Position numbers and translations under genes: made by a program | The notes under the pieces: generated by a model | The model's database searches: none | Seen by the model: only the letters and a program-made list of their open reading frames with translations | Told to the model about the DNA's origin: nothing | Origin: Halapricum hydrolyticum | Lineage (GTDB): Archaea; Halobacteriota; Halobacteria; Halobacteriales; Haloarculaceae | Direction: 5' to 3' | DNA length: 64,000 nt | Assembly: GCA_025517565.1 (NCBI GenBank) | Contig: JAOPKD010000010.1 | Span: forward strand, 26,014-90,013 | Shown here: positions 27,519 to 37,326 of the stretch, in pieces | Position numbering within the stretch: position 1 is the first letter of the stretch | Layout of the letters: every line of letters starts with the position of its first letter

Positions 27519-28600
27519 ACGCCCGCGAGTCCGATCGCCTGTGCGAGCGAGAGCCCGCTCGCCACCGCAGCCAGAAGGTAGCCGGCGATCGCGCCGCCGT
27601 TGAGCAGCGGGAGTCCGGCGTGTGCACGCCCGCGAAGGACCATCCGGAGCAAGATAGCGAGCCCGACGAACGTCCCGACCATCGCGCCGGCGGCCGTCGC
27701 CGGGATCGCGAGCCCGCCGGCGACGACGTCCGGAACCGCTTCGGGGGCAAACGCGGCCGCGCTCGCGACCAGCACGGTCGGGATCACGGCGTCGCCGAGG
27801 CCGATGAACAGCGCCTCTCTGTCGAGCGCCTCCTCGCTGGATTCGGCATCCGACTCCCCGTCTGTCTCTTCGCGATCAGACTCGCCATCGGAATCCGGCC
27901 TGTCCTCCGGATTTTCGCCTCCCTCTCCCGAGCCGTCCGCCTCGGTGATGCTATCCGTCGCGTCCGCCTCGGAGACGCTGTCGGGCGCGTCTGCTTCCAG
28001 AAACGAGTACGACAGCGTCAGCGGGACGACCAGCACGACAGGAATCCGCAGGTCCATCACACCCTCGGCGAGCGTGAGCATGTGTTCGGTCCCGTAGACG
28101 CTGATCGCGTCGTACACTGCCAGCGCGCCGAGCAACAGAAGCGCCGGGAGCACGCCGAAAGAGATCCCGAACAGCCCCGCCGCGCCGGCCCCCATCACGA
28201 TCCCGGCGGCGTCGATGACGTACCACTCGGGATGGACGAGGAGTCCGAGGACGATTGCGCCCGCGGCCGCCCAGGCGAGCGCGCTGGCCCCTGCGACGGG
28301 AACGACCGATGCCGGGACGATCGACGCGAGGACGATGAAGCCGATGTATCCGCCGACGAAGACGACCAGCCCTCGGATCACGACGTCGAGGTCGTACTTG
28401 AACGCCAGCAGCATGAACCCTGTCATGACCAGCAACGCGCCGACGTAGATGACGCTGTTCGTCGCGTTTTGCGGATTCTCGGTCGCCTGCAGCCCCGCCT
28501 GCTCGAACGGCTCGACGAGCGCGAGTGCGCCCAGTTGCACCAGCAGGAAGATGGCGGCGATCCCGAGCGCGGCGACGGCCGCTCGCGTCCGTTGTTCCAT
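27515..28600 (-). CDS. Presenilin-type intramembrane aspartyl protease (A22 family)
   Basis: 361 residues from the ATG at 28600, which begins the first of nine predicted helices. The two catalytic aspartates lie in AVYDAISVYG (about 185) and LFIGLGDAVIP (about 287), the YD and GLGD motifs of presenilins. The third signature appears as AGLPLLNGG near residue 330 rather than PALP. Between the YD and GLGD helices is an about 65-residue, highly acidic cytosolic loop of Asp/Glu/Ser. Presenilin homologues cleave membrane-embedded stubs. No substrate gene is adjacent. Confidence 0.85.
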   Translation of the reverse strand: MEQRTRAAVAALGIAAIFLLVQLGALALVEPFEQAGLQATENPQNATNSVIYVGALLVMTGFMLLAFKYDLDVVIRGLVVFVGGYIGFIVLASIVPASVVPVAGASALAWAAAGAIVLGLLVHPEWYVIDAAGIVMGAGAAGLFGISFGVLPALLLLGALAVYDAISVYGTEHMLTLAEGVMDLRIPVVLVVPLTLSYSFLEADAPDSVSEADATDSITEADGSGEGGENPEDRPDSDGESDREETDGESDAESSEEALDREALFIGLGDAVIPTVLVASAAAFAPEAVPDVVAGGLAIPATAAGAMVGTFVGLAILLRMVLRGRAHAGLPLLNGGAIAGYLLAAVASGLSLAQAIGLAGV

Positions 28601-28687
28601 GGACGGCCATCCGACAGCGAGCCGAATAACACCTGCGAGTCGCGATCGGGGAGACGTTGCGCGCATGCAGCATATCGAGTTAACACA

Positions 28688-29791
28688 TCATTCGGTGTCG
28701 ACTTCACCGAACTGGTCCGTCGTAGGCGGCGACTCCCTGTCTCCTTCGGAGAACGTCACCACCCGCTGGGGGAACGGAATCTCGATGTCGGCCGCCCGGA
28801 GCGCGTTGTAGACTCCGGTATTGAGTTTGTGAGTCGCTCGCCCCCGGAGGACGGGGTCGTTGACCCAGCACAGCAGTTCGTACTGCAACGCGGAGTCACC
28901 GAACGAGCGCAGGCGGACTCGGGGTTTGGGTCGGTCGATCACCAGTGCTTCCTCGTCGGCCACGGCCAGGAGCGTCCCCTCGACTTCGTCGGTGTCGCTC
29001 CCGTAGGCGACGCCGATCTCGATTCGGACGCGGCGCTCGCGGTCGGGCGTCGATTCGTTGATGATCCGCGCAGAGTTGAGGACGCTGTTCGGTACTGTGA
29101 CGAGCATGTCGTCACGGGTCCGGATCACCGTCGATCGGATCGAGATGTCCTCGACGCGGCCGCGCTCGCCCGTCTCGAGGACGATGTAGTCGCCGACTTT
29201 GTAGGTCCCGTCGAAGTAGAGGGCGATCGAGCCGAAGAAGTTCGCAATGGTGTCTCTGGCCGCGAAACCGATGACGATACCGATGATCCCCGCGCTGGCG
29301 AGGAACGGCGTCGGGTCGATGCTCCACAGCGCGAGCAGGAGGTAGATCGTCACGGCGACGACGATCACGCTCCAGACGTTCTGGAAGATCGGGACGACCT
29401 GCGTGTTGACGTGGCTGTTCTCGGTGAGTTCGTTCGAGACCTTCCGGCCGACTCGAGTCAGCGTCAGCGCCCACATCACCGCCAGGATCGACAGGATCAG
29501 CGCCTCGACCTGAGCGTTGACGTCGGGTGCCATCCCGAGCACGAGCACGGCGAGGTATCCGCCCGTCAGGACGACTGTGGCGTACAGCGGCGGATGGATC
29601 GTCTCGAAGATGACGTCGTCGACGTCTGTCGGGATCCGACGGGTAACCCGCCTGATCAGCACGTCTCCCCCGACCTGAATGGCTTTCGCTAACAGGACCG
29701 TCGCCAACACCAGCAACAGAAATCCCTGCCATCGCGGGAGGGAGAGGATCCACGACCAGAGGTCGTCCACATATGGAACCGCGTTTGCCAT
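28688..29791 (-). CDS. mscS: Mechanosensitive ion channel, MscS family
   Basis: 367 residues. Four to five membrane helices (about 15-38, 65-85, 92-110, 132-155, 160-185); the last is the pore helix, ending in ASAGIIGIVIGFAARD, followed by the MscS beta domain (FFGSIALYFDGTYKVGDYIV) and the RVEDISIRST segment. The C-terminal alpha/beta cage runs to about 350. It opens under membrane tension to release osmolytes during hypo-osmotic shock, relevant to a halophile. Confidence 0.93.
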   Translation of the reverse strand: MANAVPYVDDLWSWILSLPRWQGFLLLVLATVLLAKAIQVGGDVLIRRVTRRIPTDVDDVIFETIHPPLYATVVLTGGYLAVLVLGMAPDVNAQVEALILSILAVMWALTLTRVGRKVSNELTENSHVNTQVVPIFQNVWSVIVVAVTIYLLLALWSIDPTPFLASAGIIGIVIGFAARDTIANFFGSIALYFDGTYKVGDYIVLETGERGRVEDISIRSTVIRTRDDMLVTVPNSVLNSARIINESTPDRERRVRIEIGVAYGSDTDEVEGTLLAVADEEALVIDRPKPRVRLRSFGDSALQYELLCWVNDPVLRGRATHKLNTGVYNALRAADIEIPFPQRVVTFSEGDRESPPTTDQFGEVDTE

Positions 29792-29969
29792 GCAGAGGGA
29801 GTCGCGGCCAGAACAGATAACTCCGCCGTCACGATCCGCTGGCGGAACTGCGGGGGATGGGTCCGACAGAACAGGCCGTCAGCTGACAGCATTGCATACG
29901 CGACGCGCAACGGGAACAGATGTCTCGAAGACCTGTCCGGGCTGTCTCGCGGGCTATCTCTCGGTTTCG

Positions 29970-30203
29970 CTACTCGCGGTAGTACAGGACCGCCCCGAGG
30001 AGCGGAGCGAGGCGCACGCCGTCGTCGGGCGAGACCGCCAGGAACGGTCGCTCGACAGGACCGAACACGTCGACGACCCGGCCCACCGTATCGAGGTTCT
30101 GGTCAAGCAGCGCCGTCCCGAGATCGGGATGTCCCTCGTCGGGACAGCGCACGACGGCGACGCTCTGGGCGACGTCTTCGACGGTGCCGGCGCGTTGCAT
30201 CAT
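29970..30203 (-). CDS. gar1: H/ACA RNA-protein complex component Gar1
   Basis: 77 residues. The beta-barrel pattern ([34 protein letters not shown]) matches archaeal Gar1, which joins Cbf5, Nop10 and L7Ae in RNA-guided pseudouridylation. Its ATG overlaps the TGA of srp19 (ATGA), so the two are translationally coupled; this srp19-gar1 pairing is common in archaea. Confidence 0.9.
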   Translation of the reverse strand: MMQRAGTVEDVAQSVAVVRCPDEGHPDLGTALLDQNLDTVGRVVDVFGPVERPFLAVSPDDGVRLAPLLGAVLYYRE

Positions 30204-30478
30204 TCGCGAAGGACCTGGAGATAGGCTGCGACGGCCCCCAGGAGGTCGCTCTTGGTCGCGTCGTCGGCGTTCGTGACGACGACCCGTCCGCGCGGTTCGT
30301 GCTCGCGAGGATAGGTCTTGTCGCGTTCGATCCGGGCGTCGTAGCCCACCTGCTGGACGGCTTTGGCGATCTCCTCGACCGTCGGTTCCGGGACGGCCAG
30401 ATCCTCGGCGACCCGTCGCCCCTCGCTGCGGGTCAGGGTCGCGTCGAGGGCCGCGGGCCAGATGACGTTCTCGACCAT
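30200..30478 (-). CDS. srp19: Signal recognition particle 19 kDa protein
   Basis: 92 residues, the archaeal SRP19 length. The start [20 protein letters not shown] and the middle [16 protein letters not shown] are typical. It binds helix 6/8 tips of 7S RNA and aids SRP54 binding. First gene of an overlapping srp19-gar1 pair. Confidence 0.93.
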   Translation of the reverse strand: MVENVIWPAALDATLTRSEGRRVAEDLAVPEPTVEEIAKAVQQVGYDARIERDKTYPREHEPRGRVVVTNADDATKSDLLGAVAAYLQVLRE

Positions 30479-30510
30479 ATATTCGGGTGGGCGGGCCGGA
30501 CGTAAACGCC

Positions 30511-32043
30511 TTACTGGTCAGGCGAACGCAGTCGATCACTGCCGTTCTCGACCCTCTCGAGATCGACTGCCTTCCTGAGATCGATCCCCTCGACCAGTTC
30601 GGCCGCGCGATCGAACGGTGACGGCGATTCCGCGTCGCCCCCTTGCCGCTCTCGGCCGGCACACTCGAAGACCGCCTCGACGAATGCCTCGCGGACGGAC
30701 TCCGCGTGGAACACCCCGTGGAGATACGTGCCGAGCACTCCCTCGGTCGCGGCGCTATCCGGCCCGATCGGTGCCGGCAACGGCCGTTCGACGCGCGTTT
30801 CGCCGGCGTGGATCTCGTAGCCGGTCGCTGTCCCGCTCGCACCGTCGATCGGGCCGGCCCCCTCGACCGTCCGGATGACCTGGCGGATGGTCTTCTCGTC
30901 GCCGAAGCGAGTGACGACGGGCAACAATCCGAACCCACGGAGATTCTCGTGCTCACCCGTCCCCTCGCGGTCGGCCCCGCGAAGCTCCTGGCCGAGCAGT
31001 TGATAGCCGCCGCAGATCCCGACGATCGGCCCGTCGAACGCTCGCAATCGCTCGTCGAAGCCCGCCTCCCGGAGCGCGAGCAAATCGTCGACGGTGTTTT
31101 TCGTCCCCGGCAGGACGACCGCGTCCGCGTCGGCGAGCGTCGCGTCCGGGGACCGGATCGCCACTCGCACGCCCGGAACCCGGGCCAGCGGATCGAGGTC
31201 AGTCGCGTTCGAGAGCCGCGGCAGTCGCGGCACGGCGATCGTCACTGCTCGCGACTCGGCCACGCCGTCCTCTCCGCCGCGCACCGCCGACCCCTCGCGG
31301 GCCGGCAGCGAGAGACTGTCCTCCTCGGGCAGTCCCGGATCATCGTGGGGAAGCACGCCCAGCACGGGCACGCCCGTCCGTGCTTCGAGTTCCTCAATAC
31401 CGTCGGCCAGCAGTGATCGATCGCCGCGGAACTTGTTGACCACCAGTCCCGCGACCCGGTCGCGGACGTCCTCGGGCAGGAGCTCGAGCGTCCCGTAGAG
31501 GCTCGCGAAGACGCCGCCGCGCTCGATGTCGCCCACGAGCAGTATCTCGGCGTCCCCGAATCGCGCGGTCTCGACGTTGGCCAGATCCCGATGCTGGAGG
31601 TTGATCTCCGCGATCGAGCCCGCGCCCTCCGCGACGATTACGTCGTGGTCGGCCGCCAGTCGCTCGTAGGCTGCGACGGCCGCCTCGCGGGCGCGCTCCC
31701 AGCGGTGTTCGTAGTAGTCTCCGGCCGAGACGTGCCCGCCGGGGCGGCCGTCGATCAGCACCTGGCTCTCGGCGTCGCCGCGGGGTTTGAGCAACACGGG
31801 GTTGTGATCGGTCGTCGGGACGACGCCGGCCGCCCGGGCCTGGACGTACTGGGCGACGCCGATCTCGCCGTAGGCGGCGTCCTTACCGACACAGACCGCC
31901 GCGTGGGCGTTGTTGCTCATCGTTTGGGCCTTGAAGGGAGCCGCGTCGACCCCCTCGCTGGCCAGCCGTCGGCAGAGTCCCGCGACGACGGTGCTCTTGC
32001 CGACGTGGCTGGCCGTCCCGGCGACCAGAAGCGTCGTCGTCAT
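30511..32043 (-). CDS. cobQ: Cobyric acid synthase
   Basis: 510 residues from the ATG at 32043. An N-terminal P-loop-type segment [15 protein letters not shown] (about 4-18) and [11 protein letters not shown] belong to the CobQ/BioD synthetase domain; the C-terminal amidotransferase-like domain has [10 protein letters not shown] with the catalytic Cys and YLHGVFH near the end. It amidates four carboxylates of adenosylcobyrinic acid a,c-diamide. It directly follows cobA on the same strand (25-bp gap). Confidence 0.95.
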   Translation of the reverse strand: MTTTLLVAGTASHVGKSTVVAGLCRRLASEGVDAAPFKAQTMSNNAHAAVCVGKDAAYGEIGVAQYVQARAAGVVPTTDHNPVLLKPRGDAESQVLIDGRPGGHVSAGDYYEHRWERAREAAVAAYERLAADHDVIVAEGAGSIAEINLQHRDLANVETARFGDAEILLVGDIERGGVFASLYGTLELLPEDVRDRVAGLVVNKFRGDRSLLADGIEELEARTGVPVLGVLPHDDPGLPEEDSLSLPAREGSAVRGGEDGVAESRAVTIAVPRLPRLSNATDLDPLARVPGVRVAIRSPDATLADADAVVLPGTKNTVDDLLALREAGFDERLRAFDGPIVGICGGYQLLGQELRGADREGTGEHENLRGFGLLPVVTRFGDEKTIRQVIRTVEGAGPIDGASGTATGYEIHAGETRVERPLPAPIGPDSAATEGVLGTYLHGVFHAESVREAFVEAVFECAGRERQGGDAESPSPFDRAAELVEGIDLRKAVDLERVENGSDRLRSPDQ

Positions 32044-32068
32044 TCGAGGGGTCACCGCACTCCGGACA

Positions 32069-32787
32069 TCAGTACTCCGTTCCTTTCCGGGCGCGCTGGC
32101 CGTCCGCCTCGAAGGGGTGGCGGTCGGCGCTGACGTGGCTCAACAGGTCGACATCCCCCTCCAGGTACGTGGGTCGCTCGTGCCCACCGGTCAGTACGAG
32201 TTCCAGACCGTCGGGTCGGGCGTCGATCAGCGTCCGCAGGTCTTCGGGATCGACGAGTCCCCGGTTGGCCGCGTACAGCACCTCGTCGAGGATCAGCATG
32301 TGGACGCCGGCCTCGGGATCGCCGTCAAGTGCCAGCGGGGACGACAGGTCCGCCTCGCCAGCGGTGTCGACGAGCTCGCGGGCGCGCTCGAAAGCCGCCT
32401 CGGCCGTCGCGGCGTGTTCGTCGTCGCTGGAGCCGTCGAGCAGCCCGTGCCAGCCGTAGTGGCCGCTGTTCTCGTAGCTCAGGCCCGGCACCTGAGCGAT
32501 GGCGTTGTACTCGCCCCGGGTGGCCTCGACGCTGTCGGCCCCGCCTTTCATGAACTGCAGGACGTGGACGCGATAGCCGTGGCCGGCCGCCCTGAAGGCC
32601 ATCCCCAGCGCGGCGGTCGTCTTGCCCTTGCCGTCGCCGTACCAGGCCTGGACGAGGCCGAATTCCTCGGGTGCGGCGGCTCGATCCCCTCCGCGGTGGG
32701 CCTGATACCGCGGCCCGGCGTCTCAGCGTGGTGGCTCGCTGACTGCGTGTTTTCGTCTCCTTGCCGTCGATCGTTGCTGTCTGTCAT
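32069..32787 (-). pseudogene. cobA: Cob(I)alamin adenosyltransferase (CobA/BtuR), frameshifted
   Basis: Reading from the ATG at 32787, the N-terminal polar tail runs in frame to residues GIEPP, then loses the family sequence. One frame over, the protein resumes as AAPEEFGLVQAWYGDGKGKTTAALG and continues to the stop at 32069 with all CobA features: P-loop GDGKGKTT, LQFMKGG, and the C-terminal LVLTGGHERPTYL. Restoring one base in the GCCGCCGC run around 32673-32681 would give a single about 240-residue protein. Either a sequencing error, a true mutation or a frameshift signal. The gene starts in an ATGA overlap with the upstream HAD fragment. It would adenosylate corrinoids. Confidence 0.8.
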
Positions 32788-33149
32788 GGATCGAATACCT
32801 CCGCTGTCGTGGTAGTGACGGCGCCGTAGTCGGCGTCTGCGACGCTCGTCGGTGGCTGCTCGTCGGCGTAGCGCGACTCGACCCCTTCCAGCACGCCCAT
32901 CCGGACGGTCTCCATCGGTGGATCACGACCGCGACTCCGGAGTGCGTCGACGACGTGTCCGACCAGCGACCGTTCCCTGCCGGGCTCGACCTGCCGGTGC
33001 GGCTCCGCGTAGGCGCGTGCCCAGTCCTCGGGGACGTCGATCCCCTGCCGGTCGAGTCCTTCGGCGACGGCAGCGGCTGGATCGGCCGGCCGATCGACCG
33101 AAAGCAGCGTACCGAAGCAGTCGAAGGAGGTGGCGTCGTGAGGCTGCAC
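32784..33149 (-). CDS. HAD-like N-terminal fragment, possibly non-catalytic
   Basis: 121 residues from a GTG at 33149. The start SFDCFGTLLSVDRPADP has the nucleophile motif of haloacid-dehalogenase-type HADs and is followed by a cap-like helical segment, but the chain ends at residue 121 (VFDP) before motifs II-IV. Full HADs of this type are about 210-220 residues. It overlaps the cobA start by four bases and follows btuF, so it sits in the cobalamin operon. Truncated gene or small remnant protein. Confidence 0.6.
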   Translation of the reverse strand: MQPHDATSFDCFGTLLSVDRPADPAAAVAEGLDRQGIDVPEDWARAYAEPHRQVEPGRERSLVGHVVDALRSRGRDPPMETVRMGVLEGVESRYADEQPPTSVADADYGAVTTTTAEVFDP

Positions 33150-33156
33150 GCGTCAC

Positions 33157-34326
33157 TCAGCGACGGTGTGCGAGCAGTCCCGAGGCGGCCAGCGCGAGCA
33201 GTGCGGCGACCGGTCCGAAGCCGGGACCGAAGCCGTCTCCGGCCTCGGTCGTCGGTTGGTCGGTGGTGGTGACGCCGGCCGTCGTGTCGTCGCTTTCGGT
33301 CGTGGTCTCCTCGTCCTCGGTCGTTTCAGTGGGGGTTGCAGCCGAGCTATCGGGGTTGAACGCCTCCGAGAGCGTCACCAGCGGCCCGGTCACGCGCGGA
33401 CCGGGCTGGCTGATGAAGTTCGCGTTCACCCTGATGATCTGGTCGTTCTGCACGGCCGTCGTGGCCTCGATCGCAGCGCTGTCGCGGAGTTCCCCCCCTT
33501 CCGGCATGACGATCCAGTCCGGGTCCTCCGCGGCGATCACTTCCTCGCTGATCTCGCCGTAAGTCGGGATGTCCGCCGCGGCCGCGATGTTGTCACCGCC
33601 GGCCGTCGCGATCACGTCACCGATGAACGTGTCCGGGCCGGCCGTCCAGCCGCCGCCCATCGCGTAGTAGACGGTCGGGTTCTCTCCGTCGGCCGCGCTC
33701 GCGCGCACCTCCTGGACCGTCGCGTTCATCTCGTCGCTGACAGCTGCGGCCTCCGCGCACGCACCGACGAGCTGGCCGGTCAAGCGGGTCTTCGCGGTCA
33801 CGTCCACGATCGAGCTCGCCCCCTCGAAGTAGACGACTGTCAGGCCGTTCTCACGGAGCGTCTGAACGTCGTCTTCGCTGATGATGTTCGCCGCCAGCAC
33901 CACGTCGGGGTCGAGATCGACGATGTTCTCGACGATCGGGTTCATGTTCGTCCCGAGGACGTTCGTCCGATTCTGGGAGCCGTTCAGGTACGCCGTCGTG
34001 TACCCGGTCGGCAATCCGACGACCTTCTCCTCGGCGTCGATCGCCCACATCGTCTGGGCGACGCTCGCACCGATCGCGACGACGCGCTCTGGCTCTTCCT
34101 CGATCGTGACCGTCTGACCGGTCGCGTCCGTCACCTCGACGGGGAACGAACAGCTCTCTGTCTGTGACGCGGCTGTCTGCCCCGGATCGAGCGATCCCGA
34201 GTGGGTCTGCAGTGCCTGTGCCTCTGTCGCTGCGACCGATTGTGCCGGAGCGTCCGCCGCGACTGCGCCGGTCGAGACGACCAGCAACAGCACCGTCGCG
34301 ACGACCGCGATCCGTGATCGTGTCAT
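33157..34326 (-). CDS. btuF: Cobalamin ABC transporter substrate-binding protein, PGF-CTERM anchored
   Basis: 389 residues from the ATG at 34326. A signal peptide (1-24) leads to a BtuF/FhuD-type binding domain (VVAIGASVAQTMWAI, then DLDPDVVLAANI) in two lobes to about 325. A Thr/Glu-rich stalk follows, then a PGF-CTERM-like sorting signal (PGFGPVAALLALAASGLL with a basic RR end), recognised by archaeosortase in haloarchaea. It captures corrinoids outside the cell. Divergent from btuCD; the cobA and cobQ genes lie downstream on its strand. An iron-siderophore ligand is the main alternative. Confidence 0.85.
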   Translation of the reverse strand: MTRSRIAVVATVLLLVVSTGAVAADAPAQSVAATEAQALQTHSGSLDPGQTAASQTESCSFPVEVTDATGQTVTIEEEPERVVAIGASVAQTMWAIDAEEKVVGLPTGYTTAYLNGSQNRTNVLGTNMNPIVENIVDLDPDVVLAANIISEDDVQTLRENGLTVVYFEGASSIVDVTAKTRLTGQLVGACAEAAAVSDEMNATVQEVRASAADGENPTVYYAMGGGWTAGPDTFIGDVIATAGGDNIAAAADIPTYGEISEEVIAAEDPDWIVMPEGGELRDSAAIEATTAVQNDQIIRVNANFISQPGPRVTGPLVTLSEAFNPDSSAATPTETTEDEETTTESDDTTAGVTTTDQPTTEAGDGFGPGFGPVAALLALAASGLLAHRR

Positions 34327-34387
34327 CACTCCCCCGGTTACAGACAGTCCAATAAATATTTACCTAAAGCAAATAGACTTGGAGTAG
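34327..34387. promoter_or_regulatory. Divergent promoter, btuF / btuCD
   Basis: 61-bp gap with the AT-rich core aataaatatttacc at 34351-34364. Its centre is about 28 nt from the btuF ATG, fitting a leaderless btuF transcript, and about 31 nt from the btuC ATG. No riboswitch-like fold is evident. Confidence 0.5.
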
Positions 34388-35488
34388 ATGCGGATCCGAC
34401 GCCGAGCCACTCTCTGGTCGAGCGCGCTTCTCGCGGCGCTGGCCGCGGTCGTGCTCGTGAGCGCGACGATCGGTCCCGTCGAGCTTAGCCTGTCGGTCGT
34501 CACGAAGGCGGCACTGAACGCGGTCGGAGTCCCGTCGGGGCTGTCCCTCTCGGTCGGGACGGCGTCGTTCGCCGGCCTCCCGCTGCCGTGGCCGGCGATC
34601 GACGTCCAGTATACCTATCCCTTTGCCTTCAGCGTGCCCGAGACGAGCGAACTCATCGTTCGGGAGGTGCGGCTGCCGCGGATCGTCCTCGGAGCGGTCG
34701 TCGGGTTTGCGCTCGGCGGCGCGGGGACGGTCATGCAGGGGTTCTTCCGGAACCCGATGGCCGACCCGTCGATCATCGGCGTCTCGACCGGCGCGGCGGT
34801 GGGTGCGGTCGCGACCATCGCGCTCCCCGCGCTGATTCCGTTCGGACTCCAGCCGGCGGCATTCGTCGGCGCGGTCGTGACGGCGTTCGCGGTCTACCTG
34901 CTCGCGACCGAGGGCGGCCGGACGCCGGTCGCGACGCTGTTGCTCGCCGGCGTGGCCGTCCAGACGTTCCTCGGCGCCGTCGTGTCGTTTCTCCTCCTGC
35001 AGAGCGGCGAGAGCCTCGAAGAGGCCGTCTACTGGCTGATGGGGAACCTCTACGGTGCCGGCTGGGGAGACGTCGAGATGACGCTGCCGGCGATCGTCGT
35101 CCTGTTCGTGGCGCTAGTCCCGTTCGCGCGCGATCTCAACGTGCTCATGCTCGGCGAGGAGGACGCCCGCACGCTGGGGATCCCGGTCGAGTGGACCAAG
35201 CGCCTGCTGCTGGCGCTGTCCAGTCTGCTGACCGCTGCTGCGGTCGCCGTCGCCGGTGTCATCGGCTTCGTCGGCCTCATCGTCCCGCACATGATGCGGC
35301 TGGTCGTCGGCCCGGATCACCGCCTGCTATTGCCGACCAGCGCGCTCGCCGGGGCAGTCTTTCTGGTCGTCACCGACACGCTCGCCCGTGCGAACCCCCA
35401 GGAGCTCCCGGTCGGGATCGTCACCGCCGCGCTCGGCGCGCCTTTCTTCCTGTTTCTGCTCCGTCGCCGGGAGGTGCACGAGCTGTGA
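34388..35488 (+). CDS. btuC: Cobalamin-type ABC transporter permease
   Basis: 366 residues with about ten membrane helices. FecCD/BtuC signatures: [34 protein letters not shown] region (about 95-130), [12 protein letters not shown] (about 215), and the coupling-helix area with ARTLGIP; the end has [10 protein letters not shown]. It forms the channel for the BtuF ligand. Overlaps btuD by four bases. Confidence 0.92.
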   Translation: MRIRRRATLWSSALLAALAAVVLVSATIGPVELSLSVVTKAALNAVGVPSGLSLSVGTASFAGLPLPWPAIDVQYTYPFAFSVPETSELIVREVRLPRIVLGAVVGFALGGAGTVMQGFFRNPMADPSIIGVSTGAAVGAVATIALPALIPFGLQPAAFVGAVVTAFAVYLLATEGGRTPVATLLLAGVAVQTFLGAVVSFLLLQSGESLEEAVYWLMGNLYGAGWGDVEMTLPAIVVLFVALVPFARDLNVLMLGEEDARTLGIPVEWTKRLLLALSSLLTAAAVAVAGVIGFVGLIVPHMMRLVVGPDHRLLLPTSALAGAVFLVVTDTLARANPQELPVGIVTAALGAPFFLFLLRRREVHEL

Positions 35489-36759
35489 GCGGGCTACTCT
35501 CGGTCTCGGACGTCTCGGTCGCGTTCGGCGAGGCACGCGTCCTCGATTCGGTCTCGCTGTCGGTCCGGCGCGGGGAGTTCGTCGGGCTGGTCGGGCCGAA
35601 CGGCGCCGGCAAGACGACGCTGCTGCGGGCGATCAACGGCGTCCGCGAACCCGACGCCGGGACCGTCAGCGTCGACGGCGACCGGCAGGCCGACTGTTCG
35701 GCCAAAGCGTGGAGCCGTCGCGTCGCGACTGTCCCCCAGGACACCAGCGTCTCCTTCGCGTTTCGCGTCGAGGACGTCGTCGAGATGGGACGCGCCCCCC
35801 ACCGCAGGCGCACTCAGTTCGGGACCTCCGAACGCGACCGCCGCCGAGTGGAGGACGCCCTGGAGCTGACGAACACTGTCGACCTGCGCGACCGGCGGAT
35901 CGACGAACTCAGCGGCGGCGAGCGCCAGCGCGTGTTCGTCGCCCGGGCGCTCGCCCAGGACACGCCGCTGCTCGCGCTCGACGAGCCGACGGCGAGCCTC
36001 GACGTCAACCACCAGGTCGAGATCCTCCGGCTCGTCCGTGATCTCGTCGGCGACGGCCGGGCGGGCCTGGCGGCGATCCACGACCTCGAACTCGCAGCGC
36101 GCTTTTGCGACCGGCTCGCGCTGCTGTCGGACGGTGTGATCAGGGCTGTCGGTCCGCCCGAGACAGTGCTCCGGTCCGGGGCGCTCGATCCGGCCTTCGA
36201 GACGACGACGGCGATCGCGACGAATCCCGTCACCGGCACGCCGACCGTGACCGCCGGGGCCGATATCGACGAGGGGCGTGCAACAGTCGTCAGCGACGCG
36301 CGGCGCGTCCACGTCGTCGGCGGCGGACGGATCGGTTCGCACGCGATCGCGAGCCTCCGGCGGGTGGGCCACGAGCCGAGCGCGGGCGTCCTTCGGACTG
36401 GCGACGTTGCGTTCGAGACGGCCGAGTCGCTGGGCGTGCCGATCGTGACGACGCCGGCCGCCGGCCCCGTTGATCCGGACGCTGTCGCGACCGCACACGA
36501 ACTGGCTGGCGACGCGTCGGTCGTCGTCCTCGCTGACGTCGAGATCGGCCCGCGCCAGTGGACGCTCGATCTCGCCGAGGGCGCGCCGGCAGTCGTCCTG
36601 CTTGAGGAGCGATCGCTGTCGGAACGTCTCCACAGCGGCGACCGTGCCCGCGAGCGATACGAACGGCTCCGGGAGCGAGCGACGATCGTCGATCCTGGCG
36701 ACGTTCTCTCCGCGGTCGAGGCTGCCGCAGGGCCGGTCGAGCAGCCTGCCGACGATTGA
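35485..36759 (+). CDS. btuD: Cobalamin-type ABC transporter ATPase with C-terminal extension
   Basis: 424 residues from a GTG at 35485 in a GTGA overlap with btuC. Walker [10 protein letters not shown] (about 34-42), Q-loop VPQDTS, signature LSGGERQR (about 150-157), Walker [10 protein letters not shown] and switch His AAIHDLE are intact, ending by about residue 250. A further about 165 residues contain [17 protein letters not shown], a Rossmann-like turn, and no transmembrane segment. Most BtuD/FecE subunits stop near 255-270 residues; a similar extension occurs in the haloarchaeal BtuD as I recall. The extension could bind a nucleotide or the corrinoid. Confidence 0.9.
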   Translation: MSGLLSVSDVSVAFGEARVLDSVSLSVRRGEFVGLVGPNGAGKTTLLRAINGVREPDAGTVSVDGDRQADCSAKAWSRRVATVPQDTSVSFAFRVEDVVEMGRAPHRRRTQFGTSERDRRRVEDALELTNTVDLRDRRIDELSGGERQRVFVARALAQDTPLLALDEPTASLDVNHQVEILRLVRDLVGDGRAGLAAIHDLELAARFCDRLALLSDGVIRAVGPPETVLRSGALDPAFETTTAIATNPVTGTPTVTAGADIDEGRATVVSDARRVHVVGGGRIGSHAIASLRRVGHEPSAGVLRTGDVAFETAESLGVPIVTTPAAGPVDPDAVATAHELAGDASVVVLADVEIGPRQWTLDLAEGAPAVVLLEERSLSERLHSGDRARERYERLRERATIVDPGDVLSAVEAAAGPVEQPADD

Positions 36760-36777
36760 TCGTGGCTGCCGTTTTCG

Positions 36778-37215
36778 TCACGACTCTCGCTTCGCGAACA
36801 GGATCAACCCGATCATCGAGCAGACGACGTCGTCTTCGACGCGCGTCTCGACGCGGACGTCGGCTTTCCCGTAGTCGTCGCTCCAGGACTCGGTGGCGAG
36901 GACTTCCGACCGCGCCGATAGCGTATCGCCTGGACGAACGGGGTCGTACCACCGGAGTTCGTCGACGCCGAGCGCGCCTCGCGTGGCGGCACGCGCAAGG
37001 AAGCCGTCGACGAGCACCCGCATCGTCATCGCGGTCGTGTGCCAGCCGCTGGCGACTAGCCCGCCGAACGGCGACTGCGCGGCGGCCTCGGGGTCGACGT
37101 GGAACGGCTGGGGGTCGTACTGGCGGGCGAACTCGACGATCTCCTCGCGTGTGACCGTGTAGGTGCCGAACGTCTCCGTGTCGCCGACGGACAGGTCCTC
37201 GAAATAGATGGGCAT
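36778..37215 (-). CDS. MaoC-family hot-dog hydratase
   Basis: 145 residues. Motif ARQYDPQPFHVDPEAAAQSPFGGLVASGWHT gives the MaoC/R-specific hydratase catalytic Asp (of DPQPFH) and His. These enzymes hydrate trans-2-enoyl-CoA or act on related thioesters. It converges on btuD with an 18-bp gap and stands alone. Confidence 0.9.
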   Translation of the reverse strand: MPIYFEDLSVGDTETFGTYTVTREEIVEFARQYDPQPFHVDPEAAAQSPFGGLVASGWHTTAMTMRVLVDGFLARAATRGALGVDELRWYDPVRPGDTLSARSEVLATESWSDDYGKADVRVETRVEDDVVCSMIGLILFAKRES

Positions 37216-37326
37216 ACGACTGCTACAGCTAGTTCGGTCAAAAAACGACGGGTCGCAGAAACTGCTACGATCGGCCGGTCCGAAGCTGGGAGCGTCTCCA
37301 CGGCACTGGGGCCGGTCGGCGGTCGT

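Noticed and set aside
27620..29692. 690-codon open frame on the plus strand
   Set aside because: Antisense to the presenilin-like and MscS genes; no known motif and a highly charged, Arg/Asp-biased composition.
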